Source of the DNA: Trebouxia sp. TZW2008
Taxonomy: Eukaryota; Chlorophyta; Trebouxiophyceae; Trebouxiales; Trebouxiaceae
NCBI GenBank assembly: GCA_002118135.1
Contig: BDIU01000141.1
Coordinates: 1-64,000, forward strand
Length of the DNA stretch: 64,000 bases
Reading direction: 5' to 3'
Shown piece after piece: positions 43,301 through 55,600 of the stretch. The translations under genes were made by a program, and so were the position numbers. The stretch's first letter is position 1. Each line of letters begins with the position of its first letter. The notes under the pieces were generated by a model that had not been told where the DNA came from, ran no database searches, and saw only the letters and a list, made by a program, of their open reading frames with translations.

Positions 43301-45858
43301 GATCTCCACTCTGCTGCTGAGCAGGCGGTCACATGCAATCTGCTTCACATTCATGACTCCCTCCTCATTCAAGGTGCTCATGGTCAGCAGCTGTGCTTCT
43401 TCTGAACCTTCAGGGGGAGGATTGCCTGCGACACCACAAAGGGTATGACCACAAGAGAGAAGCCCTGCTCGTCTTCATGACCGCACACAGCTGTTGCAAC
43501 AGCGCAGGATGTCAAGCAAGTCACATGCTCTGCATTGCATGCTCTCAACCTTACACTGCGTTGAGAGCTTTGCATGGCATTTTGCCGGTAGACAGCACAC
43601 GCATGGACAAACAAGATGCAGCCATCAGACTTCAAGCTGCAGCCACGCCACTTCATCTTTCCAAGCGCATATGTGACAGCATGGAACAGATGGGCAGAAC
43701 ATACCACCATTGCTGGCTGTGGCTGCAGCTGACACCACCTCCTGCAGAGTGGCCTTGTCGGAGTCTGACAAGGACTCCAAAGGGGCAGCATCTGTCTTGT
43801 TGGCCACCACCAGCAGGGGCTTGTTGGAGAACAGCGGCTTTATGCTGTGGAACAGGGCTGCCTGCTGAGCTATGGTGTAGCCGCACTGCTCTGAGATGTC
43901 CATCACATATAGCACTGCTGCTCGCAAGTGGGCAAGCGCTGTCACACTCTGCAAAGTGTCAAACACTTCAGCCATCTGAAAAGCTTTTACTGTAAAGCTG
44001 ACACATATCATGCCAACACCAAGATGGCCTCGTAAAAGCTGCAATGCACAAGTTCAGACACAATGCTATATTTCAGCTTGGGCAAATGCTTGTGTGATAC
44101 GTGTCTGAATTCTAACCAGCAATGACATGCAGTTTGCATCAGACTCATACGCTAGACTCTTCGACTACTGCTGTGCAAAACAGACAATCAAGATTAAAAA
44201 GACCAAGGCAGCGTTGCAGCAGCTCACCTGCATCTCAATTGTGTTCCTCTCATCTAGAGGCCTGTCAAGGATCCCTGGTGTGTCTATGACCTGCCAGCGC
44301 AGGTACTTGTAGTCTGTGTGCCCCACAAACAAGGACTTTGTGGTGAAGGCATACGGCTGCACGTCCACATCAGCTCTTGTGACACCTACAAGAGGCAAAG
44401 CTGACTCAGCACATACTGAATGTGTTGCACCCAGCACTGCTTGACTCAGCACTGCTGCAACATTTGTGCTCAGCATGTGCCCTGCTCTGCAGTTTGATTA
44501 TCTCTAGCATTACCGCTGACGCCACAGTGCACAACTGTTTGCATGTTGCAATCATGCAGCAGCTGACGTGACCATGAGAAGCAGAGCATCATGCATGCAG
44601 CCCTGCTGTTGCTCGATGCATGCTGCGTTGGGCATGCATGAAGCAACAGCAGTGCAGGCTTTCCTGGACGAGTCTTACGATTCATGAAGCTACTCTTGGC
44701 GACGTTTGGGTGTCCACACACAATTGGGTGCAGGTATTGGGGTTGAGGCATCATGCATGCAACATCAACAGGACACGCAGCTGTCGTCAGGACTTACGAT
44801 TCATGAAGCTACTCTTGCCAACATTGGGGTAGCCACACACCAGGAGTGTGCGGGTGTTGGGGTCAATGGCTGGCAGTCTGCTCATATGCTGCCGGACCTG
44901 CTCTAAGTAGCCCAAGCTGGGAGTCTGCTTCTTCATAATTGTGCACATGCGTCCCTGCAGCCAGGCTTGCCTTCAGACTATGACACTGTAACACCTGCCT
45001 GCTTTTGCTTTGAGACTGTGAGATGTGTGTTCTCTTGCTTTGCATTCAGATTGTGACAAGTTTCCAGACATGCATGCTGCTGCATTGCTTTCAGACTAAG
45101 ACAGGGCAGGACATGCATGCTATTGCCTATACATGCATTGCGTTCAGATGGTGACAGATTAGGACGTGCGTGCTGTTGCGGTGGTGTATGTGACTGTTGA
45201 TTCACAGTAGCTGCAAAACATAGTCTGTTGTGTCAGCATGCATTGCAAGGAATTGAAATGTGTTTCAAACAGAAGACATACCAGCGCTGCCCGCTTCAGC
45301 TCTTTGCAGCGGTACAGAGAGTCTCCATACTTCAAAAGCCGTACGTAATCTGCAATGCACAGTCACGCGTAATTGAAATGCTTGCTAAGCTCAAAGCACA
45401 CACAAGTAAGGCGCCAGTGCAAGCACAAGTAACGCATACCTTGGGAGACTTTGTCAATGAGGTTTCTGGCCATGTTCAGCTGCCCCAGGGCAAGCTTGTA
45501 GTGGTCTCTGTCATACAACACATTCAGCAGATCAGAGTAGAAAGGGTGAATATCATCCACCTTTGGGAAATCATCCAATATCTGTACATAGCACACCAGT
45601 GTCAAGTGTCAAGCCTCTGAGCACTATACACAGAGCTGTCCTCGCGCACACTGATGAGCTACTCACCGTTGATAGCTTCTCGTGCCAGCTCTGCTGCGTG
45701 TACTTGACCTTGCGCATGTAAAACTGTCGAATACGGTTGATCGACCAGCCATTGTGTACCACTGTAGGTGTCTGCCTCTGTGTTTTAGATAGAACGATGT
45801 CCACGAAGTCCTTGCCGGTGGGCACTACTTTGATGGACTTGAAGTTGTACAGGGGCAT
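40325..45858 (-). CDS. NOG1: NOG1 nucleolar GTP-binding protein (GTPBP4), 60S ribosome biogenesis
   Basis: NOG1 is a nucleolar GTPase of pre-60S particles that contacts the peptide exit tunnel during maturation. The ATG at 45858 gives [20 protein letters not shown]. Then come [20 protein letters not shown] and [38 protein letters not shown] with [15 protein letters not shown] (45.5 kb); and [20 protein letters not shown] (45.3 kb). Exon 44798-44954 carries [20 protein letters not shown] and the G1 P-loop GYPNVGKSS. The next exon (44230-44390) has [20 protein letters not shown] and G3 DTPG. G4 is NKTD (about 43.80 kb). The C-terminal part includes [40 protein letters not shown] and the final exon [20 protein letters not shown] ending KGKTDRR. 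All hallmarks are present and in order. An intron holds a decayed extra copy of the P-loop exon. Confidence 0.95.
43111..43255. repeat. Small direct repeats in a NOG1 intron
   Basis: A run of ACATACATGCAT-type tetranucleotide repeats (about 43127-43152) is followed by a two-copy ACCAACAGCATACAGACTG direct repeat at about 43213-43252. Intronic; no other signal. Confidence 0.6.
44679..44750 (-). pseudogene. Decayed duplicate of the NOG1 P-loop exon
   Basis: This block copies the 3' part of the real exon (44798-44954) 119 bp further downstream in the transcript, inside the following intron. It reads [14 protein letters not shown] against the real [14 protein letters not shown] and keeps the same donor (AATC then GTAAG). 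The P-loop glycine before the lysine is changed to alanine. No matching 3' splice site directly precedes it. The flanking GCATCATGCATGCA string is shared by both copies. Confidence 0.85.
44980..45190. repeat. ~60-bp degenerate repeat in a NOG1 intron
   Basis: Units share TTGC(T/A)TT(G/T)CATTCAGA(T/C)TGTGACA and ACATGCATGCT(A/G)-like blocks, seen about four times (near 45000, 45035, 45085 and 45130). It is intronic between the exons at 45.3 kb and 44.95 kb. Confidence 0.5.
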
Positions 45859-46619
45859 GGCTGGTAAACCACCTGAGGCCGTGCCCCAGCCAGGCGAGAG
45901 TCACGAAAAGAGCTGTACGCCTAGGTTCAAGCTCGACTTGTCCTGCTCAAGTGTCGATGCACGCTAGCTTGAGTGTAGGGGCAGCACAACGATGCAGTGA
46001 TTGCCGATGCCGCACACTTCGTTTCGTCGCGTCACCAAAGGTGCGGAGCTCAGCAGCGTGATGAGCAGCCTGCAGTGCCGCCCTGACTTCTACCTTACTA
46101 AACCCATGTGACGAAACCCTAGCTGCTCTCTGCAGTAGCTGCAGCAGACCACTGCATTATTGGCATCTGCGCATGTGAGGCTTGAGCAGGGAACAAGTTA
46201 CTCGATCACAAACTCCACTTCAGCAATGCAAGCATGTCATGTTGGGCCCGCACATTGTTGTACAAATTTGTACAGCACAATATCAATCATGATGCGCTGA
46301 ATTGGTCTACAGCGCCTGCATCTAGGAACAAAACGCCAGCCTTGCAACTTCGTTCCCTGTACTGTTTCATCCTGCAAGAGCATACACCTGCATACAGCTA
46401 GCTACATACACACAGCCACTTGCTAGAGCTGAAGTAGGGCGCTGTGATCGTGATCATCCCACAGCAGTACTAGCAGACACTCGCAGCTTGCCAAAGCAAC
46501 ATCACACCAGCAGGATATGCACCTGCAAGCAGGATGTTGTCAATGAGAAAAACCTATGTACACCAGTAACACCTTGACAATTACCTGGCAGCGCTAGTGA
46601 CAACTTGACGACTAGACAA
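45859..46619. other. Intergenic region between NOG1 start and NO VEIN stop
   Basis: 761 bp between the NOG1 ATG and the stop codon of the next minus-strand gene, so it holds the NOG1 promoter/5' UTR and the other gene's 3' UTR. The part at 45870-46080 is CpG-rich, as expected for a gene start. No other gene is seen. Confidence 0.4.
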
Positions 46620-49600
46620 CTACAACACAACACAGACTTTGATATGACCTGCAGCCCACTTCTGCATTGGGTTAACAATCCTCAGAACGCTTGGAGTTGC
46701 TGTACCAACCCCACTGACTCTGTACAGTATATACTGATTGCCTTTACGCTTAGCCATTTCAACCTCCTGATATGACATCTCAAAGAAAGCCTTGAGTACA
46801 GCAAGACTGCTCTTGACTTCAATGAATTGCTCAGCACCATCTGGACCCCTGCACCCAAATGACATCCATCCATTGTATTCTTGCTTCATTTGTATTCTTG
46901 CTTATAAACATGGTTGATGTCCATGAAGGGCTACCCGCACGGCAAGATAAAGCCATCCTATGCATCAAGGCATTAGCATGCTGCTGTATTGAGGCTAGGC
47001 GCAGGTAGAACAACTTTGCTTATACACAGATGGCATGGTGGTACCTGTCTATATGCAGGAAGCAACCAAATGCAGCAAGCATAAATGTATTTGCAAGTGG
47101 ATGTGCGCCCTGTATGCCCACTTATAGAGTGCACTATGCACTGCAGGGAGCATGCGCTTACACAAGGTGAAGGCCATAAGGTGTGGCAGTATTGAAGTCT
47201 GCATTCATTCACTGGATGTGCCAGTCTGAGGCAGGGCCTTGGCGGGCCTTCTTTCAGAATATGCTGGGCAGTGCAGGCAGCACGTGCTTACACATTGTGC
47301 AGGCCATAGGATGTGGCAACGCAGGGCTGTGCTTATGTAAGGTGCAGGCCATAGAGTGCGGCAATGCAGGGCTGTGCTTACACAAGGTGCAGGTCGTAGG
47401 GTGTGGCAGTGTTGAAGTCTGCATTCATCCACTGGATGTGCCAGTCTGAGGCAGGGCCTTGGCTGGCCTGCAGGAACCTGTAAACCAGCTCCTCTCCCCA
47501 GCGCCCCACTTCAAGCACCATCTCCTTGTTGTCCCTACTGGGAGTCAGATCTGGCAAGGCAGTCCTCACCTGTATGGTCAAATCTTGATTTCAGGCAACA
47601 TAACTGAAAGGGCACTCATGTTGTACCGCAAGGCAATTGTGGTACAATGTCAATGCAACTGACAGTCCTTCACTGCGGATTGACTGCAGTGCTACTCCAG
47701 AGCGGGACACACGCAGTGGTGATAGCAAGAATGCACTGTGGCACATGATGTGTGCAGCTCAAACATCAAAGTGGGAGCATATGATGGCAGGAAAGCTGCA
47801 ATATGATGCATTGAAAGCTGAATTTGCCATGCGCTGAGATGCATGTGTCACGATGTCCATCACACCAGCTCAGGTCGAATGGTGGTGGTGAGGCAAAGCT
47901 ACGCTTTTCAGCAGGACAACATGTCTCGTAGGAGGCAAGATCCTAGAAAGGTACAGATCCCCAGTACCTAGCCAACTCAGCTTATGCATCTGGTCACTGA
48001 CCTGGTGTGAGATGCCATGAGGCAGCTCCAGCTCCTCAATGCCAGCCACAGCCTCCGCAGCAGGCACAGCAGGCAAGGTGAACGGCACACCTGCATCGCA
48101 GATATATTTGTACTATGTGTACTGGCCATACTGCTGGAATCAATTGTGTACCATGTATTTACAATACAGTCCCAAAGACGGTCAAGAGCAGCAATTATGG
48201 TCAGAAGGCAGCACACAACACAATAAATGCAGTGCTGGGGGTTGGCATTGCTTTGTATGCCAAGTGCATGAGACAGTACCTCCGCTGGGTCAAAGGGTCA
48301 TATCTCAACTTGAGAAGTTGAAGTCTGCCTATAACACGGCCTGTAGGACAGCCTACAGCACAGCCTACAATATACTGTATAGTACAGACAGCGTGTGACT
48401 GACCAATGTTTGCAGATTGAATGTCCTGCTGCTCCTTTGCTGGTGAGGTGCCTGCCTGCCTGGGGTTCCTTTGCTTAGACTGATGCCCCTCCCCTAGACC
48501 ACTAGCCCTTCTTGACATGCCCTCAGCAGTGTCCATTGCAGTGTCCACTTCCATTGCTGCAGTGCCATCAGCTGCAGCTGCCTGCCCTGTCCCGCTGCCA
48601 GTCTTTTCTGGACTAGCTCTGTGAATGACCCCTGTCCTGTCATGCAACTCAGACAGCATACGTCTGCCGTCAGTCTGTCCTGTTAGCCTTGCAGCAAGAG
48701 CATCAGATATGCCAGGTGACATACGCTGATCACCGGCCTGTTTGCTGTGGCTGCTGTAGCTGGTCGGATCAGCAGGACCAGTGTGAAGATGGTCACATAG
48801 GGGCCAGCGGTCTTGCTGACTAGGTGAGCTGTACATGGGCTGCCCTGAGCCTGTCTTGACCATTTTGTCAGGGCGTGGAGAGGAGGCTCCAGCCACTTCG
48901 GCTCCTTCATACAGGTAGGTGTCAGTGGTTCTTGGGATGCCTTCGGATGGCTCCTCAGACCTGCGTTTGTGACCTGAAGCCACCCTTGGTGCTGCAGGCG
49001 GCCACACCTCCACCTACAAGAAAGCATATTCATCAGCTGCACAGCAAGCTGCTTCCTGGAACACATAATTTCAGCGTGATGTTGACAAGTCACACAGGAA
49101 CATGTCGGTGTTCCCGAGGAGAAGGTCTTCAAAGGGCTCTTCAGACCTGCGCTTGTGACCTGAAGATACCCTTGGAGCTGCGAGGGGTCACGCATGCACA
49201 CCAAGCACACCCATCAGCCCACAGGAGCAGTCTTCTTCTAGAACAGGGTCAACCAATTGTTTGTGGTTCTGTAACAGCTTGCACGACCCTAGATTTGTCC
49301 TGGAGTCCAGGCAAACCTATATCTGAGCTGGGCTCACAAGTTTTCATCATGTTCAGAAAAAGTATGCAGGCAAAGTGCTATCAGAGTGCACATTCTTTGT
49401 GCATCAGGGGATATTTCTTTGCATGCATCATGCGGCCGATGTTGATGACATCATCACCCATGCCACCAGAAGACAGATTCCTTACCGGCTGCATAGCTTT
49501 ACGTGGCTGCTGCTCTCTGGCTGCCTGATGATGGTCCTGTTCAGGCTCCTGCAATGTGTCCTCTGCCTGCTCTTGTTGTTGCTGCTCTGCTAGAGCTTGC

Positions 49601-52600
49601 ATGCGGGCATGCAGGTTGTAAGCAGCTGGCATATCAGACACGGGTGCTGCCCACACATCCTCATGCTGCGGCATTGCATGGTACTTGCGCTTAGCCATGA
49701 ACGTGTCTACGCTCTGGCCTGCTAGCTGCAGCACACAAGACATTCAGTGATCAGGCTTTGTGCATGCCTGCTTGTCTGACAGGCCTATTTCAGGTTTGCA
49801 TAAGAGCAAGACTGCAATTGACCTCACACAAGAGCTGCAGCATGCAGAAACTTCAAGCTTTGAAAATGACATTGTCACTTTGCTATTGGGAGGGATTGAT
49901 GGTCACAGTGCAAGACATGCCTTCTTAGCAGAGCTGCTGCACTGGTCGACTGGGTGCAATGGATACAATGCTGGCAGCAGTTGATGCGATACGCACAACT
50001 TGAGTCACGTGCATGCAGACAAAATCACTGACGTTTCATACAAGCAGCATACTTGTGTCGTGGTCAAGGCTTGCATGAAAGGTGGCATGGCGAGACAAGA
50101 CTGTGAGAAACACTCAGCACATGTGTCAGACAATGTTCAAATTGATACTAGCATTGTACCTGTGTGGTACTCAAGGCTTGCATGAAAGGTGGCAGATCTG
50201 GGTCCACATAGCCGGGGTCAAAGAATGTGCTCAGCTCACAGAAGGCATCATGCAGGTTGCCTGCATCCCCCTCTACAACATGCAGCATGCTGCGCCCGCT
50301 TGCATCTGGCTGTTGCAGGAAAGCGTTGCGCTTGATGCTGCTGCGGATTGCTGGCTTCCCACTCACAGCGGGGTCCAAGCTGTACAGGACGTATAGCTCT
50401 GTGGTCTCGCTGCAACTGCAATGTCACAGATCCCATGTCAACAAAATGCAGTTTTGTCTGGTCATGCTGCTATGTCTGAGCCAACACAATGAAGTCTACA
50501 AGTCTTTCTGCGAATGACTTCCTTATCATGCCGAATGCCCATGCCGTGCCTGCTTTGACTTGCAATGCATTTTGCTTGCTTGTACAGTTTTGCTGTGAAT
50601 CAAAACCTTGCCTGTGCAGATGGTCCATTGAGAATGTGTGACACAAAAATTATGTAAAGCAAGCCTGGAGATAAGCACAAATCATGGCAGCAGATCCTGC
50701 ATGACAATGTAGCTGTACCCATGCATTAGCTGAAGGCTGCAGTGATGCTCACCTGAAGCCCTTGAGCAGTGGCAGCACCCTGCCTGCAATGCGGTTGTAC
50801 TCCGTCGGCCTGTGGTAGAAGTAGTACCTCTGCAGGAAAGGGAAGGAGCCACTGATCATGTGGGTGACCTGGGTATTGTAGTGGCTGCCGCTGGGCATTG
50901 CCTCCTGTGTCACGCTGGCAGACAGCCAGGGTATACCAATGGCATCCAGGAGGGGCTGAAGCCTGGTGCCCTCTGCATTCATTCCCCTGCAGAAAGCCCC
51001 ACACACCTAAGAAATGTATGTTCTGCGGGCTGAGCCCAGCTGTATGGCAGGCAAGCTTTCACAACAGCATTCAGGAGGGCCTGAAGCCTGGCACCCTCTG
51101 CATTCATTTCTCCCTGCAGAAAGGCTTGTATGATTGAGGACAGTATACTTTGTAGGCTATGCTCGGCTGTATGGCAGCCAGAGTATGCCAATAGCATCTA
51201 GCAGGGGCTGAAGCCTGGCGCCTTCTGCATTCATTCCCCTGCAGAAGGCTTGTATGGTTGACAAAAACAGCTTTTGTGGGCAGTGCCAAGCTAGATGCCA
51301 GCTCATCCAAATGTACACCCTTTCTCATGATATCAAAAACCTTGGCCAAAAATCAAGAAACGTGGCCAGAATGTGATCACTACATCAACAACACAACACA
51401 AAGTCCACTCTTGAGCAAGAAGCCATGGTGGCAGAGCTGTCAACCAGAACACTTGGCGTCACACATGATGAGCAAAGTCAAGTTTGATCTCAATGCTCAT
51501 AGATGCAGAGCTGCTAAGTGAGCTTTTCCAGCATCAAAACAGTGATATCAAGAGTGTGACTGCCATAGCGCTTTGCCGAGCCTAGCTTACCTGCTGGCAG
51601 AGGGCTGCATGCTTTCTGGTAGCCACAGGAAGTGAACAGGCTTCTCCTTGAAAGCCTTAGCCAGCTCTGCATCATCCATGATGTATAGCCCATCTGAAGC
51701 CGTGACCCACCTCTTGTCTGTTGTTGGCAACAAGCTGCGGTTGTGCAGAGCTGTCTGCATGAGCTGTACATCTGGGTAAGGCATGACGCCTCTGGCAATG
51801 AGACCTGACCAGTGCAGAAGCACTGTCACAGCCTGACTCTGCCTGCTGTCATCTACCTCTGATGCGTAAGCCAGGCTGGCTAACAGCTCACAGTAGTCTG
51901 CTGTAGAAGGGTACATAGGCACAATGGGCTGGAAGGCTGATGCATGTGACTGTTGACCTCCCCATGCATTAGCAAAGCTGGCCTGAGGGGCATGAGCTTT
52001 GCTAGTGTAGTGCAGCTGCTCCAAGAAGAAGCTGTGTAGATCGTCGGTGAAGTAGTACTTGACCAGAACCCGCATGGCCGTTGCACTGGTGTCCTCAATG
52101 ACACGCGTGTGATCCTTGAAGAAGACCTTATCTGCAGTGCTGTAGAACTTGCCGGCGGTGGTCTTCTTCCTGCTGTTCTGCCTGTCATCATCAGCGTGTG
52201 GTGCGGTGTCACCAGCTGGTTGGGAAGCTGCCTTCTCTGGGAGCCAAATGAGGCCTGTTGACTGAAAGGCAGTGCAGATGGCAGCAGCAGCTTCTGGGTC
52301 TGACTGCATCTGCCAGGCAAGATGCTCATACACCTGAGCAACAAATCACCATATACGGCACTCCACCATACATTCCAAACATCAATTATACAACCCTGAA
52401 AACCCTGAATGCGCAAAAAATAGTCACCAATACATAGCAAGCGTTTTGTGAATATTTGAAAGTAACAACCGCTGAAAAGGACAGTTTGTCAGAGCCTTTT
52501 GTAGGTAGCCGGCACAAATTCTGTCACTGGCACTGGAAGTGGAAACACCACTTGGAGGGTTGGATTGCACACATGACATTACGCAAAGCTTGGAGATCAC

Positions 52601-55600
52601 TGCACCTGAGTCATGTGCTGCAGCGAGGTTGCAAAGCCAGGCTGCTGTGCCCAACTTGTAAGAACTTCCAGCAGCATGGGTGCTGTCACTTCTGACCTGA
52701 CTCCCAGGCATGTCAGCATGTCTGGGGCCTTGATGTTGGCATGCAGGTAAGGTACATGGTCTTGCAGCACTTGGTATAGCTCCCTGTTGGCTCTGTAGAA
52801 CAAGCTGCCGCCCTGTGAGGGAGAGCCACTGCTGGAAGGCAGCCAAGCAAGATTCATCACTGCCCACTTGAATGAGCTGTGGGTTTTGATGATTTCACCT
52901 GCATTGGCACCAACAAAAGGCTGTTGTTTGCTGCAATAGATCAGTTCCCCGCCAGGGCAAGTCTGCAGCTGAAAAGCCACCTGCCTCTGCATGAGATGTC
53001 AAATTCAAGTATGCATTAGTGCATTCATTCACATACCTGGCAGAATGAGCTGAGCTCATTGGTAATACATGCGTCAACTGTACAGCCCCTTGTAAGACTT
53101 TGAAGCTTAGTTGATAACATCATGTCAATGCGTCATGCTGATCGAGGCCCATACGCTTCGTAAGGTGTGCAGCAACTCCTGTGCAGTCAAAGAAGGTACA
53201 AGAACAGACAGGCAGACTCCAGCTGCCAAACGCCAGTTTCAAACAGCAGTCTCCATGCCAAAGGGGTGTCTACCTGATCTGCTTGTGCATGCAGCTGTCA
53301 GGTTGTGGCTGTAGTGGGCGGCCCACTGGGCCGACACCATCTCTGCCAGATACTGCAAGCTGCGCAGACTCTGACTGTCATCCATGCCAGCAAGCACTGA
53401 CTGGACAACAGCCTCAAACTCTTCACAAGCAAAGTCTTGCAAACCCCAGCCGCCCTGAGGGGCATCCCCCAAATCTGCAGTTGCCCAAGGGGACTGCAGC
53501 TTTTCTGTTGGGGATAGAACCAACTCCCTTTTGGGCACTTGGATGCAATCTGAGATGCCCAGCTGAAACAGCACCCTGCGGAAGTGGCTGGGCTCCACTA
53601 TTTTCTGCTGAGCATATGCGTCTGACACCAGGAGAAAGTCGTGCTGTGGGATATTCTTGCGCAGGTCAAACTGCAGCAAAGCGCAAGCTTGTCACTTACT
53701 GCAGTGTCTTGCTGCATTGGTACACAAGATGCTTTCATAGCATTTGCATCAGTCAGGACTTCGCAATGCTGGGGTCAAGGAGACCCTTCCAGAGCCAACT
53801 GCATATGTGAGCTTGACGCAAAAGCTGTTCTTGACAGATATGAGAACAAGATTGCACATACACGTTCTTAGGTGCTGACTGACAGAGCACAACCTTGACG
53901 GTTGTCAGATACACAGATGGCACAGAGGCAAGAAAGAACGGATTGCTTGCTGCATTTAAAAGATGATGATGATCGTCAACCACCAGCCTCACTTTACAAC
54001 CCAGTGACACAGAGAAAGGGCAGCAGCTCCATTTGCAAGCTTGATGAGACCCTTCTTAGCATGCACCACAGCACATTGCAGCAGCTGCTTGAGCACCCTC
54101 CTGCTATGAGGTGAGTGATGCAGAAATCAGCAGCCTCACCTTGTTGCCTAGCGCCACAGGGATGTGGACAGCAGCTGCATCACTAAGCTTGACAGGACCC
54201 TTGTTAGTGTGCACCGCAGCACATTGCAGCAGCTGCTTGAGCAGCCTCCTGCTGTGAGGTGAGTGACACAGTAATCAGCAGCCTCACCTTGTTCCCCACT
54301 GACACAGGAAAGTGCACAGCAACTCCATCACTAAGCTTGACAGGACCCTTGTTAGTGTGCACCACAGCGCACTGCAGCAGCTGCTTGAGCGGCCTCCTGC
54401 CATGAGGTGAGTGATACAGTCATCAGCAGCCTCACCTTGTTGCCCAATGACACAGGGAAGTGGACAGCAGCTCCCTTTGCAACCTTGACGGAACCCTTGT
54501 TGGTGTGCACCACAGCGCACTGCAGCAGCTGCTTGAGCAGCTTCCTGCCATGAGGTAAGTCAGGAACCTTGGCATCAAATTTGGCAGAGTTCAGGAGGCC
54601 TGACAGGCAGATGAAGGCCAAGTAGGATACCAAAGTTGCTGCTGGCAGGTGCAGAGACTCTTCTGAGGCCAGTGCTGGGAGAATGTGTCTGTCTATGATG
54701 TCTGTGAAGCCAATGTCATGTACCCCAAGGACCTGCAGCAAGACAATAGCGCGTCAAGGGTTGACTTGCTTGTCTGTGTGCAGTGTATGCAATGCTGACA
54801 TCTCTGAAGGCAATGTGATGCAAACCAAGGATCTGCAGCAAGACCACTGTCTGCCTGACATAAAATCAAATGTTTGTGTCCAGCAATTACAATGCTGACC
54901 TGTGTTCATTGGAGAGAGAACAATGTCTTGACACTGCATGACAAGCAACAGCACAGCAGTGCAACATCAGGCACTGATGCAAAGGTGCCGATGCTTAACA
55001 TGTGATTTACCTGCATGAGCTTTGATAGACTTGCAGCATTGCTGCCAGCACCCTGTACAAAGCCTTCTGCAATGACCTGCAGCTGCATCTCCTGAATGTT
55101 CAGCTGACATTTCTTCAGTGCATCATGCAGCTGCTGCACCCCATGATTGCCAAACTTGCCGCCAGCTGCTTGGTTGCTGGCAACTGACCCTGGAGCAGCT
55201 GCTGTACCACGGAACACAGGCTTGGGGTCTGACCCTGGAGCACCTGTTGCTGCAGTGAACCCAGGCTTGCCAAGTGACCCTGGAGCAGCTGTTATTGCAT
55301 TGAACAAAGGCCTAGCCGGGTCTGTGCCAGCAGCAGCCCAGCTGTCAGATGTCAAAGGGAAGACAGGCAAGACTGCCAGCTGCTGTAACACGGACTGAAC
55401 AGCTGAAATGGGGCTGTAGTCCTGAGCTCTGATGCTGCGTAGGCTGGGGTCTTTGGCTGCTAACATGTCAAAGATGCAAGCAAGCATCTGGGCACACCAC
55501 TGCATCCCCAGTTGAGGCAGCTTGTTCTGGACGTGTGCGCATTGCAGCACATGGAGCAGGTGCTCAACGTCCAGAGTCTTAATACCCAGCGCTGAACGGA

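Noticed and set aside
43393..43995. 200-residue plus-strand frame
   Set aside because: Antisense to the NOG1 exon that carries the G4 motif NKTD; a shadow.
51880..52440. 186-residue minus-strand frame
   Set aside because: Overlaps the real NOV exon (SFANAWGGQQSHASAFQPIV) in another frame and has no homology.
53985..54560. Four-copy NOV array as a true protein repeat domain
   Set aside because: Copies two to four contain indels that break the frame, and the next homologous exon joins directly to copy one.
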